Origin: Martinezella hainanensis
GTDB taxonomy: Bacteria > Pseudomonadota > Alphaproteobacteria > Rhizobiales > Rhizobiaceae
Assembly (NCBI RefSeq): GCF_900094555.1
Contig: NZ_FMAC01000005.1
Span: 372,001-436,000, forward strand
DNA length: 64,000 bases
Direction of reading: 5' to 3'
Each line of letters begins with the position of its first letter. Positions within the stretch are counted from its first letter, which is position 1. Below the pieces are notes generated by a model. It searched no databases, had not been told where the DNA came from, and saw only the letters and a program-made list of their open reading frames with translations. Shown here in pieces: positions 34,243 through 43,909 of this stretch. The translations under genes were made by a program, and so were the position numbers.

Positions 34243-34953
34243 ATGGTCGGAAAAGTCATTCAGCCTTTAACGCGCGCGCCGTTGCTGCATGTCTCTGTGC
34301 AGGAGAGTTTGCGCAGCTATATCGCCGACAACGGTCTTGAGGCGGGCACGATGCTGCCGGCCGAAGGCGAGCTCGCGACGCAGCTGGGCGTCAGCCGCAA
34401 TTCTCTGCGTGAAGGCATCAAGGCGTTGGAATCCCTCGGTGTGCTGGAGACGCGCCGCGGTATCGGCATCTTCGTCAAGGCGTTCTCTTTTGCGCCGCTG
34501 CTCGACAATCTCGCCTACGGGCTGGGCGATGCGCTGCGGCACATGGAAGAGGTCCTGGAAATCCGTCGGACGCTCGAAGTCGGCCTGATCGGCAAGACGC
34601 TCGAGATGATCGGGCCGGAGGATCTGGCGGAGTTGCGCGCCACCACCGACCGCATGCGCGCTCACGCCGAGCGCGGCGAACCCTTCGCTGAAGACGATCA
34701 GCTCTTTCATCGCCTGCTGTTTCGCTGTCAGGGCAACGAGACCTTCGTTCGCCTGATCGATGTCTTCTGGCTCGCTTTCTACAAGGCGTCCCGCTTTTTC
34801 GATCTGGACGATGTCGACCCCATGGCCACTTGGCGTGACCACGAGGCGATCGTCGATGCGCTGGAATCCAAGAATCTCAAGGAGGTGCGTATGCGCCTCG
34901 ATCGCCACTACGAGGGCATTTCGCAGGTGATCGCCAACAATAGGAAGAAATAG
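34243..34953 (+). CDS. FadR-subfamily GntR transcriptional regulator
   Basis: A 236-residue regulator: winged HTH at residues ~18-75 (SVQESLRSYIADNGLEAGTMLPAEGELATQLGVSRNSLREGIKALESLGVLETRRGIGIFV) and a C-terminal FCD helical domain with metal-site histidines in DQLFHRLLF and a late DRHYEGI. I chose the ATG at 34243 with AGGAG ten bases upstream; a TTG at 34234 lies too close to it. FCD regulators usually sense small organic acids or sugar acids. It begins the following ABC-transporter/aldolase operon. Confidence 0.88.
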   Translation: MVGKVIQPLTRAPLLHVSVQESLRSYIADNGLEAGTMLPAEGELATQLGVSRNSLREGIKALESLGVLETRRGIGIFVKAFSFAPLLDNLAYGLGDALRHMEEVLEIRRTLEVGLIGKTLEMIGPEDLAELRATTDRMRAHAERGEPFAEDDQLFHRLLFRCQGNETFVRLIDVFWLAFYKASRFFDLDDVDPMATWRDHEAIVDALESKNLKEVRMRLDRHYEGISQVIANNRKK

Positions 34954-34982
34954 CGATCACAAACAAGGGGAGGAGGATCATC

Positions 34983-36525
34983 ATGAGGAAGACTTTTCAT
35001 CTGCCGGCAATCGCGTTGGGAGCGCTAATGTCGGCCACTGCAATGCCTGTCTTGAGTGGCTTGGCCGCACCTGCCGTCGCCGCGACCATGTCGGGCGGCA
35101 ACGGCCGGTCTCACCTGGCTCAGCACCTATTTCGAACCTCTGGTCAGCTACGACGAAAAGCTGCAGAAGATCGTCGGCGTGCTTGCTTCCTCCTACGAGG
35201 TGAGCCCGGATCAATTGACCTACACGTTCAAGCTTGCGGACGCCAAGTGGCACGACGGCAAGGCCTTTACGGCCAAGGACGCCAAGTTCACCATCGATCT
35301 TGCGGCCAATTCCAAGACCGGTTCGGTCTTTGCTGCCCGGTTTAAACTTCTGTCATCCGTCGAGACGCCGGACGATCACACGCTTGTCATCAAGCTTTCA
35401 GCGCCCTCGGCGAGCCTGCTCGATACACTCGCCAAGATCATGGTTCTGCCTGAACATGCGCTCGCCAGCGTACCGGTCGACCAGCTTGCGAAGAGCGCCT
35501 GGTGGTCGACCTCTCCGATCGGGACGGGGCCGTTCAAATTCGTCAAATATGTGCAGGATCAATATGTCGAGCTGACAGCCAATCCAGATTATCGCGGCGG
35601 TAAACCCGTTCTCGATCGGCTGATCAATCGCTATTTCGCCAACCCGGCCGCGGCAATCTCGGCGCTGCGGGCAGGCGAGATCCAGTTCACCTATGTCGAT
35701 TCCAACGACGTGCCGACCTTCAAGGACGACAAGTCTTTTGAGGTCATCGAGGGAGATTCCTTCGTCGTCAATTATCTGGGCTTCAACCAGGATTCGCCGC
35801 TATGGAAGGATCTTCGCGTCCGTCAGGCCGTCATGTACGCCATCAATCGCGATGCGATCATCAAGAGCCTCTATGGCGGCGCGGCCAAGCCGGCCAACTG
35901 CGCCTACGTGGCCAGCCAGCTCGTGCCCGATGGCATCGAGGCGTATCCTTACGACCCGGCCAAGGCCAAACAGCTGCTGGATGAGGCAGGCTGGGACAAA
36001 ATCAACGGCGATAAGCCGATCACCCTGCTAACCTATTACAACACGCCGCTTGCGACGAATGTGCTGGCGGCCGTGCAGGCAATGCTGGCGCAGGTCGGCA
36101 TCAATGTCGTGCCGCGCGCCGTCGATGCGCCGACCTATAATGGTATCGTGCTCAACGCGAAGGCCGACATATCGCAGTTCCAACTCGTCTATGCCGGCCT
36201 GCAGAACGGCCCCGATCCAAGCAACATCAATACCGGGCTTAATGAAAAGCAGATCCCCCCGGCTGGTGCCAATGTGGTGCGGGCGCGCATGCCCGATCTG
36301 ACCGAGGCACTCGATGCCGCGATTGCCGAGACGGATGTCGGCAAGCGCGATCAACGCTACCAGGATGTCTGCAAGGTCATGAACAAGGACCTGCCCTGGG
36401 CGACCATGTGGGTGGCGAACCGCTATGGGGTCGTTTCGTCCAAGGTGAAGGATTTCGTCTGGACGCCGGCGCCCGGCGGCGGCCCCTACATCGCGCATCC
36501 GGAAGCGTGGAAGCTCGCAAACTAG
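34983..36525 (+). pseudogene. Peptide-type ABC transporter binding protein (SBP family 5), frameshifted
   Basis: An ATG at 34983 behind GGAGGA opens a signal peptide (MRKTFHLPAIALGALMSA..., cleavage near AVAA), but that frame stays open only into unrelated sequence after MSGGNG. The mature family-5 domain is in another frame from about 35107 (GLTWLSTYFEPLVSYDEKLQ) to 36525, intact and well conserved. Between MSGG and LVSYDEKL only about 15 residues remain where relatives have about 33. The lesion near 35085-35107 is therefore a small deletion plus a frame change. Without the leader, the protein could not reach the periplasm. Assembly error is the alternative. Confidence 0.75.
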
Positions 36526-36628
36526 AGCAATTCCAGGAAAAAGTGCGCCGCGGTTTTCCGTCCGGAATTGCATGAAAACAAAGAGATGGAGCGGTTCAGA
36601 GATTCTGAGAAAAGCTGAGCCGCTCTAG
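36524..36628 (+). repeat. Dispersed ~105-bp hairpin-forming repeat, copy 1
   Basis: Two stem-loops in tandem. First: GCAATTCC (36527-36534) with GGAATTGC (36564-36571), inner GGAAAA/TTTTCC. Second: GAGCGGTTCAG (36589-36599) with CTGAGCCGCTC (36615-36625). A second copy in inverted orientation is at 61234-61334. It fills the gap between binding-protein and permease genes. Confidence 0.8.
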
Positions 36629-36682
36629 GTTTTCGACCGGCCGTAAATATGGCTTGTATCGCTCTCGAAACATAGGTTCGAT

Positions 36683-37642
36683 ATGTTCCACTATGGTCTC
36701 AGGCGTCTCGTGATCGGCATCGGCATGCTCGTAGCCTTGAGCATGCTGGTCTTCGTCCTGCTGCGATTGACGCCGGGCGATCCGATCGATGCCTATATCG
36801 ATCCGAGCACGCCCTTGTCTCCCGCTGCCATGGCCGATCTGCGTGAGCGGCTCGGGCTGGATCGGCCGCTGCCGGTCCAATATGTCAGCTGGCTGCTGCA
36901 GGCCCTGCAAGGCAATCTCGGCTATTCCGTCAAGCGAGCGGATCAGCCGGTCTTGACGCTTGTGCTGTCGCGCATCGGTCCGACCGTATTGCTGATGGGC
37001 TCGGCCCTGGTCATGGCGGTCATCGCCGGCATTGCCGCAGGCGTCATCGGTGCCGTCAGGCGTAATTCGGTGACGGACGTGTCACTCTCCGTCCTGGCGT
37101 TGGCCGGCATATCGAGCCCGGCCTTTTTGAGCGCGCTGCTTGGCCTCTATATCTTTGCCGTGCGCCTCGGCTGGCTGCCTTCAGGCGGCATGCTGACGCC
37201 GGGCGAGGACTTTTCCATTGGCGACCTGCTTTGGCATCTCATCCTGCCGGCTTCGCTTCTGGCGATCGCCCAGGCCGCGCTCATCATGCGCTACATGCGC
37301 GCGTCGCTGCTGGAGGTCCTGAACCAGGATTATGTGCGCACGGCGCGTGCCAAGGGAGTGTTCGAGTTCTGGGTGATCGTCAAGCATGCCCTGCGCAACG
37401 CGCTGCTACCCGTGGTGACGGTCATCGGCTCGACCATCGGGCTTGCGATCGGCGGTGCGATCTTCGTCGAAAGCGTCTTCAACTGGCCGGGCATGGGTCT
37501 GCTGCTCGTCGATGCGGTCACCTCCCGCGACTATCCCGTGATCATGGGGGCGACCCTTGTCATCGGCGCCTGCGTCATCGTCGTCAACCTGCTGACCGAC
37601 CTCGCCTATGCGGTGATCGATCCGCGCATCAAGGTGGGCTGA
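36683..37642 (+). CDS. Peptide-type ABC transporter permease (DppB-like)
   Basis: A 319-residue permease starting MFHYGLRRLVIGIGMLVAL, with a large periplasmic region after the first span, the DppB-type N-terminal block (RLTPGDPIDAYI, LRERLGLDRPLPVQYVSWL) and the cytoplasmic EAA loop RTARAKGVFEFWVIVKHALRNALLPVVTV. It forms the channel with the next gene. The ribosome site is weak and follows the hairpin repeat. Confidence 0.9.
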   Translation: MFHYGLRRLVIGIGMLVALSMLVFVLLRLTPGDPIDAYIDPSTPLSPAAMADLRERLGLDRPLPVQYVSWLLQALQGNLGYSVKRADQPVLTLVLSRIGPTVLLMGSALVMAVIAGIAAGVIGAVRRNSVTDVSLSVLALAGISSPAFLSALLGLYIFAVRLGWLPSGGMLTPGEDFSIGDLLWHLILPASLLAIAQAALIMRYMRASLLEVLNQDYVRTARAKGVFEFWVIVKHALRNALLPVVTVIGSTIGLAIGGAIFVESVFNWPGMGLLLVDAVTSRDYPVIMGATLVIGACVIVVNLLTDLAYAVIDPRIKVG

Positions 37643-37645
37643 GAG

Positions 37646-38521
37646 ATGCTGGCGCGAACCGAACGACCAAGCCATGGCCCACTGGCCCGGGCCTTCGACC
37701 GTTTCAGGCTGAATGGGGCTGCCCTCTTCGGCGTTGGGATCGCCGTGCCGCTGCTGCTGCTGATCGTCACCTATCCGCTATGGTGGCGGTTCCAGCCCAA
37801 CGACATCGATCTCCTCGCCATGAACGCGCCACCCAATGCGACCCATTGGTTCGGAACGGATGGTGTCGGGCGTGACGTCTTTGCCAGAGTGCTCGAAGGC
37901 GGCCGCATATCGCTGATGGTCGCTGCAGGTTCCACGGTCATTTCCGCCATTATCGGCTTTCTGTTCGGCTTTGTGTCTGCTTTTGCCGGGCGCTGGGCGG
38001 ATGCGCTCAGCATGCGCTTCGTCGATCTGGTCATGACCCTGCCGCCCGTGATTTTTCTTCTGGTGCTGGCCTCGATCACCGGGACCGGCATCCTGCCGAC
38101 GATAGCAGTCATATCGCTTCTATCCTGGCCGCTGCTCGCCCGCATGGTGCGCTCCAGGCTGCTGGAGTTGCGTGAACGCGACTTCGTGACGGCGGCGCGC
38201 GGCATGGGAGCGGGATTGCCGCATCTCTTGCTGCGCCACGGCATGCCGAACTGCATCGATATTATGGTGGTCTACGCGACAACACAGGTGGCGAACGCGA
38301 TCCTTTTGGAGGCCGGGCTTTCCTTTCTCGGGCTCGGCATCGCGCCACCTGCGGCGAGCTGGGGCAACATGCTGAATGCTGCCCGCTCCACTGCCGTCCT
38401 CGAACAATATCCCTGGCAATGGCTGTTTCCCGGCGCCGCGCTGGTTCTGGCCGTCCTTGCCATCAATTTCATCGGCGACGGATTGAGGGATGCCTTCGAT
38501 CCGCGCGCCGAACTTCATTGA
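37646..38521 (+). CDS. Peptide-type ABC transporter permease (DppC-like)
   Basis: A 291-residue permease of the DppC group: one N-terminal span, then HWFGTDGVGRDVFARVLEGGRISLMVA, typical of the group, and the EAA loop TAARGMGAGLPHLLLRHGMPN, ending GDGLRDAFDPR. It starts three bases after the DppB-like stop. Confidence 0.91.
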   Translation: MLARTERPSHGPLARAFDRFRLNGAALFGVGIAVPLLLLIVTYPLWWRFQPNDIDLLAMNAPPNATHWFGTDGVGRDVFARVLEGGRISLMVAAGSTVISAIIGFLFGFVSAFAGRWADALSMRFVDLVMTLPPVIFLLVLASITGTGILPTIAVISLLSWPLLARMVRSRLLELRERDFVTAARGMGAGLPHLLLRHGMPNCIDIMVVYATTQVANAILLEAGLSFLGLGIAPPAASWGNMLNAARSTAVLEQYPWQWLFPGAALVLAVLAINFIGDGLRDAFDPRAELH

Positions 38522-38541
38522 ACCTAAGAAAGAACGAGACA

Positions 38542-39456
38542 ATGAGCAAATTCAAGGGCGTGGTGCCTCCCGTCGTAACACCGCTGAACGACGATTTTAC
38601 CGTCGATTACAAATCCTATACGCGGGTGCTGGAGCATCTGATCGATGGCGGCTGTCATGGCGTCTTCGTGCTGGGCTCCACGAGTGAAGTCGTCTTCCAC
38701 GACGAAAAGACGAGGCGCGAGATTATCGAGCATTCCGCCAAGGTGGTGAACGGGCGGGTGCCGCTGCTGGTTGGCGTTATTGACCCCACGACCGACCGCG
38801 TGATCGCCAATTCGAAAGTCGCCAAGGCCGCCGGAGCGGACGCCGTCGTCGTCACCGCCCCATTCTACACGGTGACCAGCCAGTCCGAGATAGCGGACCA
38901 TTTCCGCTACATTCGCGATGCCGTCGATGTGCCGCTCGTTGCCTACGACATTCCCGTCTGCGTCAATGTGAAACTCCATCGCCAGACGGTGGTGACGCTC
39001 GCCAAGGAAGGGACCATCATCGGATTGAAGGATTCCAGCGGCGACGATGGCAATTTCCGCTATGCGCTGCTCGATCTTGCCGATCACGAGAACGTCTTCC
39101 TGATGACCGGCTCCGAAATCGTCGTCGACAATGCGCTCCTGATGGGTGCGCATGGTGTCGTGCCCGGCATCGCCAATGTCGATCCGCATGGCTATGTCCG
39201 GCTCTGGGATGCGGCCCAACGTGGCGACTGGGCGGCGGCTCGGCGCGAGCAGGAGAGACTTTGCCGTCTGTTCGAGATCGTCTGGGTCGCGCAAGGGCGC
39301 GTTAGCGGCGGCGCGGCCGGCATCGGCGCTTTCAAGGCTGCGATGAAGAGCCTTGGCATCATTGACTGCGCTGTCATGCCCCGCCCGCGTGCCGCGCTGA
39401 ACGCCGACGAAACAGCCAGGATCGATGCGATCCTGAAAAATACGGGGCTGCTTTAA
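38542..39456 (+). CDS. DHDPS/N-acetylneuraminate-lyase family aldolase
   Basis: A 304-residue class I aldolase. The Schiff-base lysine is Lys163 in IIGLKDSSGD and the catalytic tyrosine is Tyr135 in AYDIP; the substrate-carboxylate loop is GSTSEV at 45-50. The family includes DapA, sialic acid lyase, KDG/KDGal dehydratases and hydroxyproline-pathway enzymes. A true DapA role is unlikely because the gene is inside a peptide-type transporter operon and behind a FadR-type regulator. The start at 38542 was chosen because earlier in-frame codons lie in the permease gene. Substrate is unknown: a sugar acid or 2-oxo acid is inferred. Confidence 0.85.
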   Translation: MSKFKGVVPPVVTPLNDDFTVDYKSYTRVLEHLIDGGCHGVFVLGSTSEVVFHDEKTRREIIEHSAKVVNGRVPLLVGVIDPTTDRVIANSKVAKAAGADAVVVTAPFYTVTSQSEIADHFRYIRDAVDVPLVAYDIPVCVNVKLHRQTVVTLAKEGTIIGLKDSSGDDGNFRYALLDLADHENVFLMTGSEIVVDNALLMGAHGVVPGIANVDPHGYVRLWDAAQRGDWAAARREQERLCRLFEIVWVAQGRVSGGAAGIGAFKAAMKSLGIIDCAVMPRPRAALNADETARIDAILKNTGLL

Positions 39457-39458
39457 AC

Positions 39459-40478
39459 ATGATGGCGCCAGCTGCCCAACCCGTTCTCGATATCAGGGGG
39501 CTGAGGACAGTCTTTCGCACCCGCGGTGGCGAATTGACCGCCGTGCGCGATATCGACTTGGTCATCGATGCCGGCGAAACGCTGGCGCTGGTGGGCGAGT
39601 CTGGTTCGGGCAAGTCGGTGACGAGCCTTTCCGTGATGCGGCTTCTGACACGCAATGTCGGGAAGATCGCGGCCGGCGCCATCAGATTGCGGGATCGGCA
39701 GGGTATTGTCAGCGATCTCGCCACGCTGGATGATCGCCACATGCGCGAGATCCGCGGTGGCGATATCGGCATAGTGTTTCAGGAGCCGATGTCGAGCCTC
39801 AATCCGGTGCTGACGATTGGCGACCAGATCGCTGAGCCGATCCGCATCCGTCGCAAGGCCGATCGCGCAGCAGCGATGCGCGAGGCGATCGCCCTGCTGG
39901 AGAGCGTCGGAATTCCCGATGCCAAACGCCGCGTCAGGCAATATCCGCATGAGTTGTCCGGCGGCATGCGCCAGCGCGCGACCATTGCCATGGCGCTTGC
40001 CTGCGATCCGGTGCTTTTGATCGCCGACGAGCCGACAACGGCGCTCGACGTGACGATACAGGCGCAGATCCTCGATCTCCTGCAACGTCTGCAGCGCGAA
40101 CGCAGCATGGCGATCCTGTTTGTCACGCATAATCTCGGCGTGGTGGCGGAGATCGCCCATCGGGTCGCCGTCATGTACGCCGGCCGGATCGTCGAGGAGG
40201 GGCCGACGGAAGCGGTGTTTCGCAATCCGAGGCATCCCTACACGCGCGGTTTGCTAGCCTCCATGCCGCGGCTCGGCGAGGCCACGCGGATGCGGCAGGC
40301 GGGCGAGCAACTCTATGCCATCCCAGGCGTTGTGCCGGGGCTGACGCGAATGCCTTCGGGCTGTGCTTTCGCGCCGCGCTGCGCGCATGCAATCCAGGCC
40401 TGCAGCGAGGCGGTACCGGCTCTTGAAAGGGTCGAGGCGAACCATGCGAGCCGCTGTATCCGCTGGCGGGAGATTTAG
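39459..40478 (+). CDS. Peptide-type ABC transporter ATP-binding protein (DppD-like)
   Basis: A 339-residue ATPase: Walker A GESGSGKSVTSLS, signature LSGGMRQRATIAMAL, Walker B LLIADEPTTALD. The C-terminal oligopeptide domain ends GCAFAPRCAHAIQACSEAVP, the Fe-S-type cysteine region of DppD/OppD. It begins two bases after the aldolase stop. Confidence 0.92.
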   Translation: MMAPAAQPVLDIRGLRTVFRTRGGELTAVRDIDLVIDAGETLALVGESGSGKSVTSLSVMRLLTRNVGKIAAGAIRLRDRQGIVSDLATLDDRHMREIRGGDIGIVFQEPMSSLNPVLTIGDQIAEPIRIRRKADRAAAMREAIALLESVGIPDAKRRVRQYPHELSGGMRQRATIAMALACDPVLLIADEPTTALDVTIQAQILDLLQRLQRERSMAILFVTHNLGVVAEIAHRVAVMYAGRIVEEGPTEAVFRNPRHPYTRGLLASMPRLGEATRMRQAGEQLYAIPGVVPGLTRMPSGCAFAPRCAHAIQACSEAVPALERVEANHASRCIRWREI

Positions 40479-41432
40479 ATGACCGAAGCGCTCGTCTCCA
40501 TCCGCGATCTTGCCAAGGACTATGTGTCTCGTGGCGCAAAGCTTTCCATCCTTCGCGATATCTCCTTTGACATCGGGAAGGGGGAAGTGGTGGGGCTTGT
40601 CGGCGAATCCGGCAGCGGCAAGACGACGATCGGCAGGTCTATCCTGAGGCTGGTCGAGCCTTCTGCGGGCAGCGTGCGTTTCGACGGCACGGAAGTGACC
40701 AAACTCGGGGCCAGTGATCTCAGGCGGATGCGGCCGCGCATGCAGTATATTTTTCAGGACCCCTTCGCCAGTCTCTCGCCGCGCATGACCATCGGCGAGA
40801 TCTTGACGGAAGGTTTGAAGATCCAGCGTATCGGCAGCCGTCTCGATCGGCTGGATCGCGCGCGGGCAGCGCTTGAGCAGGTGGATCTACCGGCAGAGGC
40901 CATCAATCGCTATGCCCATGAATTTTCCGGCGGCCAGCGCCAGCGGATCGGGATTGCCCGCGCGCTTGCGCTCGGGCCGGAATTTCTCGTTGCCGACGAA
41001 CCCGTCTCGGCACTGGATGTCTCCATTCAGGCGCAGGTTATCAATCTGCTGCGCGGCCTTCAGCAGCGTCTCGCGCTCACCATGCTGTTCATCTCGCATG
41101 ATCTTGCCGTGGTCGAATATCTCTGCGACCGCGTCATCGTCCTCTATCTCGGCCGGATCATGGAGATTGCCGCAAGCGCCGATCTCTACGCCAGACCGTC
41201 TCACCCCTATACGCGCGCTCTGCTCTCGGCCATTCCGTCGCCGGACCCAGATCGCAGGCGCAACAGGCAAATCCTGAAGGGCGATATTCCAAGCCTGGCA
41301 AATCCGCCAAGCGGCTGCGTCTTCCGCACGCGCTGTCCCCTAGCGCTCGAAGCCTGCGCCGCGACGGTGCCGCAACTGCGCGAGGTTGCGCCCGGACAGT
41401 TCAAGGCCTGTATTCGCGACGACATCGATTGA
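40479..41432 (+). CDS. Peptide-type ABC transporter ATP-binding protein (DppF-like)
   Basis: A 317-residue ATPase: Walker A GESGSGKTTIGRS, a QYIFQDPFASLSPRM loop, signature FSGGQRQRIGIARAL (phenylalanine in place of leucine), Walker B LVADEPVSALD, and the cysteine region GCVFRTRCPLALEACAA. It follows the DppD-like gene directly after its TAG stop. The operon is complete apart from the broken binding-protein gene. Confidence 0.92.
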   Translation: MTEALVSIRDLAKDYVSRGAKLSILRDISFDIGKGEVVGLVGESGSGKTTIGRSILRLVEPSAGSVRFDGTEVTKLGASDLRRMRPRMQYIFQDPFASLSPRMTIGEILTEGLKIQRIGSRLDRLDRARAALEQVDLPAEAINRYAHEFSGGQRQRIGIARALALGPEFLVADEPVSALDVSIQAQVINLLRGLQQRLALTMLFISHDLAVVEYLCDRVIVLYLGRIMEIAASADLYARPSHPYTRALLSAIPSPDPDRRRNRQILKGDIPSLANPPSGCVFRTRCPLALEACAATVPQLREVAPGQFKACIRDDID

Positions 41433-41660
41433 TCCCGCTTCCGGCCGGATAGGGCTGCTTTGGCGATACAGTGCCGATGCCGCACTGCACATTTGACCAA
41501 AGATACCACCCTTCATGTCAAAAAAGTATCAGTTGGGCGTACAGGGCGTAGTAGCGGCAGGCAGCGGCACGGGGTAGATTTATGACATGGAAGACGCGAT
41601 GGCCTCTGGGAGGAGGCGCCGTAACCGTAGCAACGCGGACGGATGAAAGGAGGCTTGCCG

Positions 41661-42545
41661 ATGAATCCCGATTTGGAAGTGGTCGCGATCGGCAGCGGAG
41701 AATCCTTCAAGGCCTGGGAGCACGGCTATCCCTACCGCACCGTTCGCTGGCATTTTCATCCCGAGTATGAAATCCACCATGTGGTCGCGACGACGGGCCA
41801 ATATTTCATCGGCGACTTCATCGGCGAGTTCGAGCCGGGCAATCTGGTGCTGACGGGACCGAACCTGCCGCATAATTGGGTAAGCGATGTGCCCGCCGGC
41901 GTCACCCTGCCGCTGCGCTGCCGCGTTTTGCAGTTTTCCGAATCCTTCTTCGCCGATGCCAGCAAGGTCTTTCCGGAACTGTCGGCCTGCGCCGGCATTC
42001 TTGAGACGAGCCGCCACGGTGCGCTCTTTACGCCCGAGACGGCGGCGGTCGTCGGCCCGATCCTCGGCGAATTGGTCGAGGCATCAGGCATCCGCCGCAT
42101 CGAGCTCTTCATGAATATCCTCGACGCCATGAGCAGCGCTCAAGGTACACGCACGCTTGCAAGCGCCGGCTATCAGCCGGATCCATCCGGCTTCATGTCG
42201 GCCGGCGTCAACCAGGCTCTTGCTTTCATCAATGCGCATCTGACCGAGCCGTTCAGCGAATGCGATCTTGCCGAGCTGACCGGCCAGAGCCCGAGCGCCT
42301 TTTCGCGCAGCTTCCGTCGCCATACCGGCATGGCGCTGGTGCAATATGTCAATCGCCTGCGCATCAACTTTGCCTGCCATCTCCTGATGAGCAAGGCAGA
42401 GATGACGATCACCGATATCTGCTTTGCGGCAGGCTTCAACAATATCTCGAACTTCAATCGGCGTTTTCTGGATCAGAAGGGCATGGCGCCCTCCCGGTTC
42501 CGATCGCTCCTGGCACAGCACGCACGCGCGGTGGAGGCCGCCTAA
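41661..42545 (+). CDS. AraC-family regulator of the ribitol operon (predicted)
   Basis: A 294-residue AraC protein with a cupin N-terminus (VRWHFHPEYEIHHVVATTGQYFIGDF, then LTGPNLPHNWVSD) and two HTHs at the C-terminus (CDLAELTGQSPSAFSRSFRRHTGM and MTITDICFAAGFNNISNFNRRFLDQKG). The ATG at 41661 has AGGAGG seven bases upstream, a near-ideal site. It lies 204 bases before the sugar transporter operon in the same direction and is its likely activator. Confidence 0.88.
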   Translation: MNPDLEVVAIGSGESFKAWEHGYPYRTVRWHFHPEYEIHHVVATTGQYFIGDFIGEFEPGNLVLTGPNLPHNWVSDVPAGVTLPLRCRVLQFSESFFADASKVFPELSACAGILETSRHGALFTPETAAVVGPILGELVEASGIRRIELFMNILDAMSSAQGTRTLASAGYQPDPSGFMSAGVNQALAFINAHLTEPFSECDLAELTGQSPSAFSRSFRRHTGMALVQYVNRLRINFACHLLMSKAEMTITDICFAAGFNNISNFNRRFLDQKGMAPSRFRSLLAQHARAVEAA

Positions 42546-42749
42546 CACAAGGGAGGACAGGGAGGAAAGACAGAACTCAGGGCAAGCGAACGGGCAGGCA
42601 CCTTTGCCGTCCGAAGGAGAAGGCTTGTCCGAAATTTACCGCCGCGTCGGTCGGATGACCGCCGGCGGAGAGCATCAAACAAGAGCATCGCGTGCGGACA
42701 GCCGTGATGATCGAGGGAAACCATTACCATTTGGAACGGAGAAATTCCA

Positions 42750-43835
42750 ATGAACCATTTCGCACTGAAAATCGCCGGCGCTACGGCGCTTGTGGTCGGC
42801 CTTCTGGCCGGCACATCCGCCTTCGCGCAGTCCGCCAAGGTGACGGACGCGACCGTCGCCTTCCTGATGCCCGACCAGAGCTCCACGCGCTATGAAGAGC
42901 ACGATTTCCCCGGTTTTCAGGCCGAGATGAAGAAGCTCTGCGCCGGCTGCAAGGTCATCTACCAGAATGCCAATGGTGACGCTTCGCGCCAGCAGCAACA
43001 GTTCAATTCGGCAATCTCACAGGGTGCGAAGGCGATCGTGCTCGACCCGGTGGACTCAACGGCTGCTGCTTCGCTGGTCAAGCTCGCGCAAAGCCAGGGC
43101 GTGAAGGTCATCGCCTACGACCGTCCGATCCCGTCGGCCGCCGCCGACTACTATGTCTCGTTCAACAATGAAGAGATCGGCAAGATGATCGCCAAATCGC
43201 TGGTCGATCATCTGAAGGCAAAGGGTGTGAAGGCAGGCGATGGCGGTCTTCTCGAAATCAACGGTTCGCCGACCGACGCGGCCGCCGGCCTGATCAAGAA
43301 GGGTATCCATGCCGGTCTCGCCGATGGCGGTTATCCCGTGTTGGCGGAATTCGACACGCCGGAATGGGCACCGCCGAAGGCGCAGCAATGGGCAAGCGGC
43401 CAGATCACCCGCTTCGGCAAGAAAATCCTTGGCGTCGTCGCCGCCAATGACGGTACGGGTGGGGCAGCCGTTGCTGCCTTCAAGGCCGCCGGCTTTGATC
43501 CGGTGCCGCCGGTAACCGGCAACGATGCGACGATTGCCGGCCTGCAGCTTATCATTTCCGGCGACCAGTACAACACGATCTCCAAGCCGAGCGAGATCGT
43601 GGCCGCTGCCGCCGCCAATGTTGCGATCGAATTGCTCTCCGGCGAGACGCCGAAAGCCGACACGAAGCTCTTCGACACGCCGACCAAGCTCTTCACGCCG
43701 GCCCTGGTCACCTCAGAAAACCTCAAGGCCGAGATCATCGACAAGACTGTCAACGGCAAGCCGATCCAGACACCGGACCAGCTCTGCAACGATCGATATG
43801 CCGACGGCTGCAAGAAGCTCGGTATCGGCAGCTGA
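42750..43835 (+). CDS. Sugar/polyol ABC transporter binding protein (ribitol-type)
   Basis: A 361-residue family-4 type binding protein with a signal peptide ending at SAFA-QSA. The core has VAFLMPDQSSTRYEEHDFPGF, YQNANGDASRQQQQFNSAISQGAKAIVLDPVDS and VIAYDRPI, which are the xylose/ribose-binding layout. A cysteine pair near the C-terminus (LCNDRYADGCKK) may form a disulfide. Substrate is inferred from the ribitol dehydrogenase and pentulose kinase downstream. Confidence 0.9.
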   Translation: MNHFALKIAGATALVVGLLAGTSAFAQSAKVTDATVAFLMPDQSSTRYEEHDFPGFQAEMKKLCAGCKVIYQNANGDASRQQQQFNSAISQGAKAIVLDPVDSTAAASLVKLAQSQGVKVIAYDRPIPSAAADYYVSFNNEEIGKMIAKSLVDHLKAKGVKAGDGGLLEINGSPTDAAAGLIKKGIHAGLADGGYPVLAEFDTPEWAPPKAQQWASGQITRFGKKILGVVAANDGTGGAAVAAFKAAGFDPVPPVTGNDATIAGLQLIISGDQYNTISKPSEIVAAAAANVAIELLSGETPKADTKLFDTPTKLFTPALVTSENLKAEIIDKTVNGKPIQTPDQLCNDRYADGCKKLGIGS

Positions 43836-43852
43836 GCTTGCCTCGTTCAGAT

Positions 43853-43872
43853 CCGGCCGCTTCGGCGGCCGG
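43853..43872 (+). other. Intra-operon UUCG hairpin between binding protein and ATPase
   Basis: CCGGCCGC-TTCG-GCGGCCGG: an 8-bp perfect stem on a UUCG tetraloop, very stable in RNA. It is followed by AAATT rather than a T-run, so it is more likely a 3' stabiliser for the binding-protein mRNA than a terminator. Confidence 0.65.
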
Positions 43873-43909
43873 AAATTCATAGCATTTCAACGCGAGAAGG
43901 TGGCTGGTC

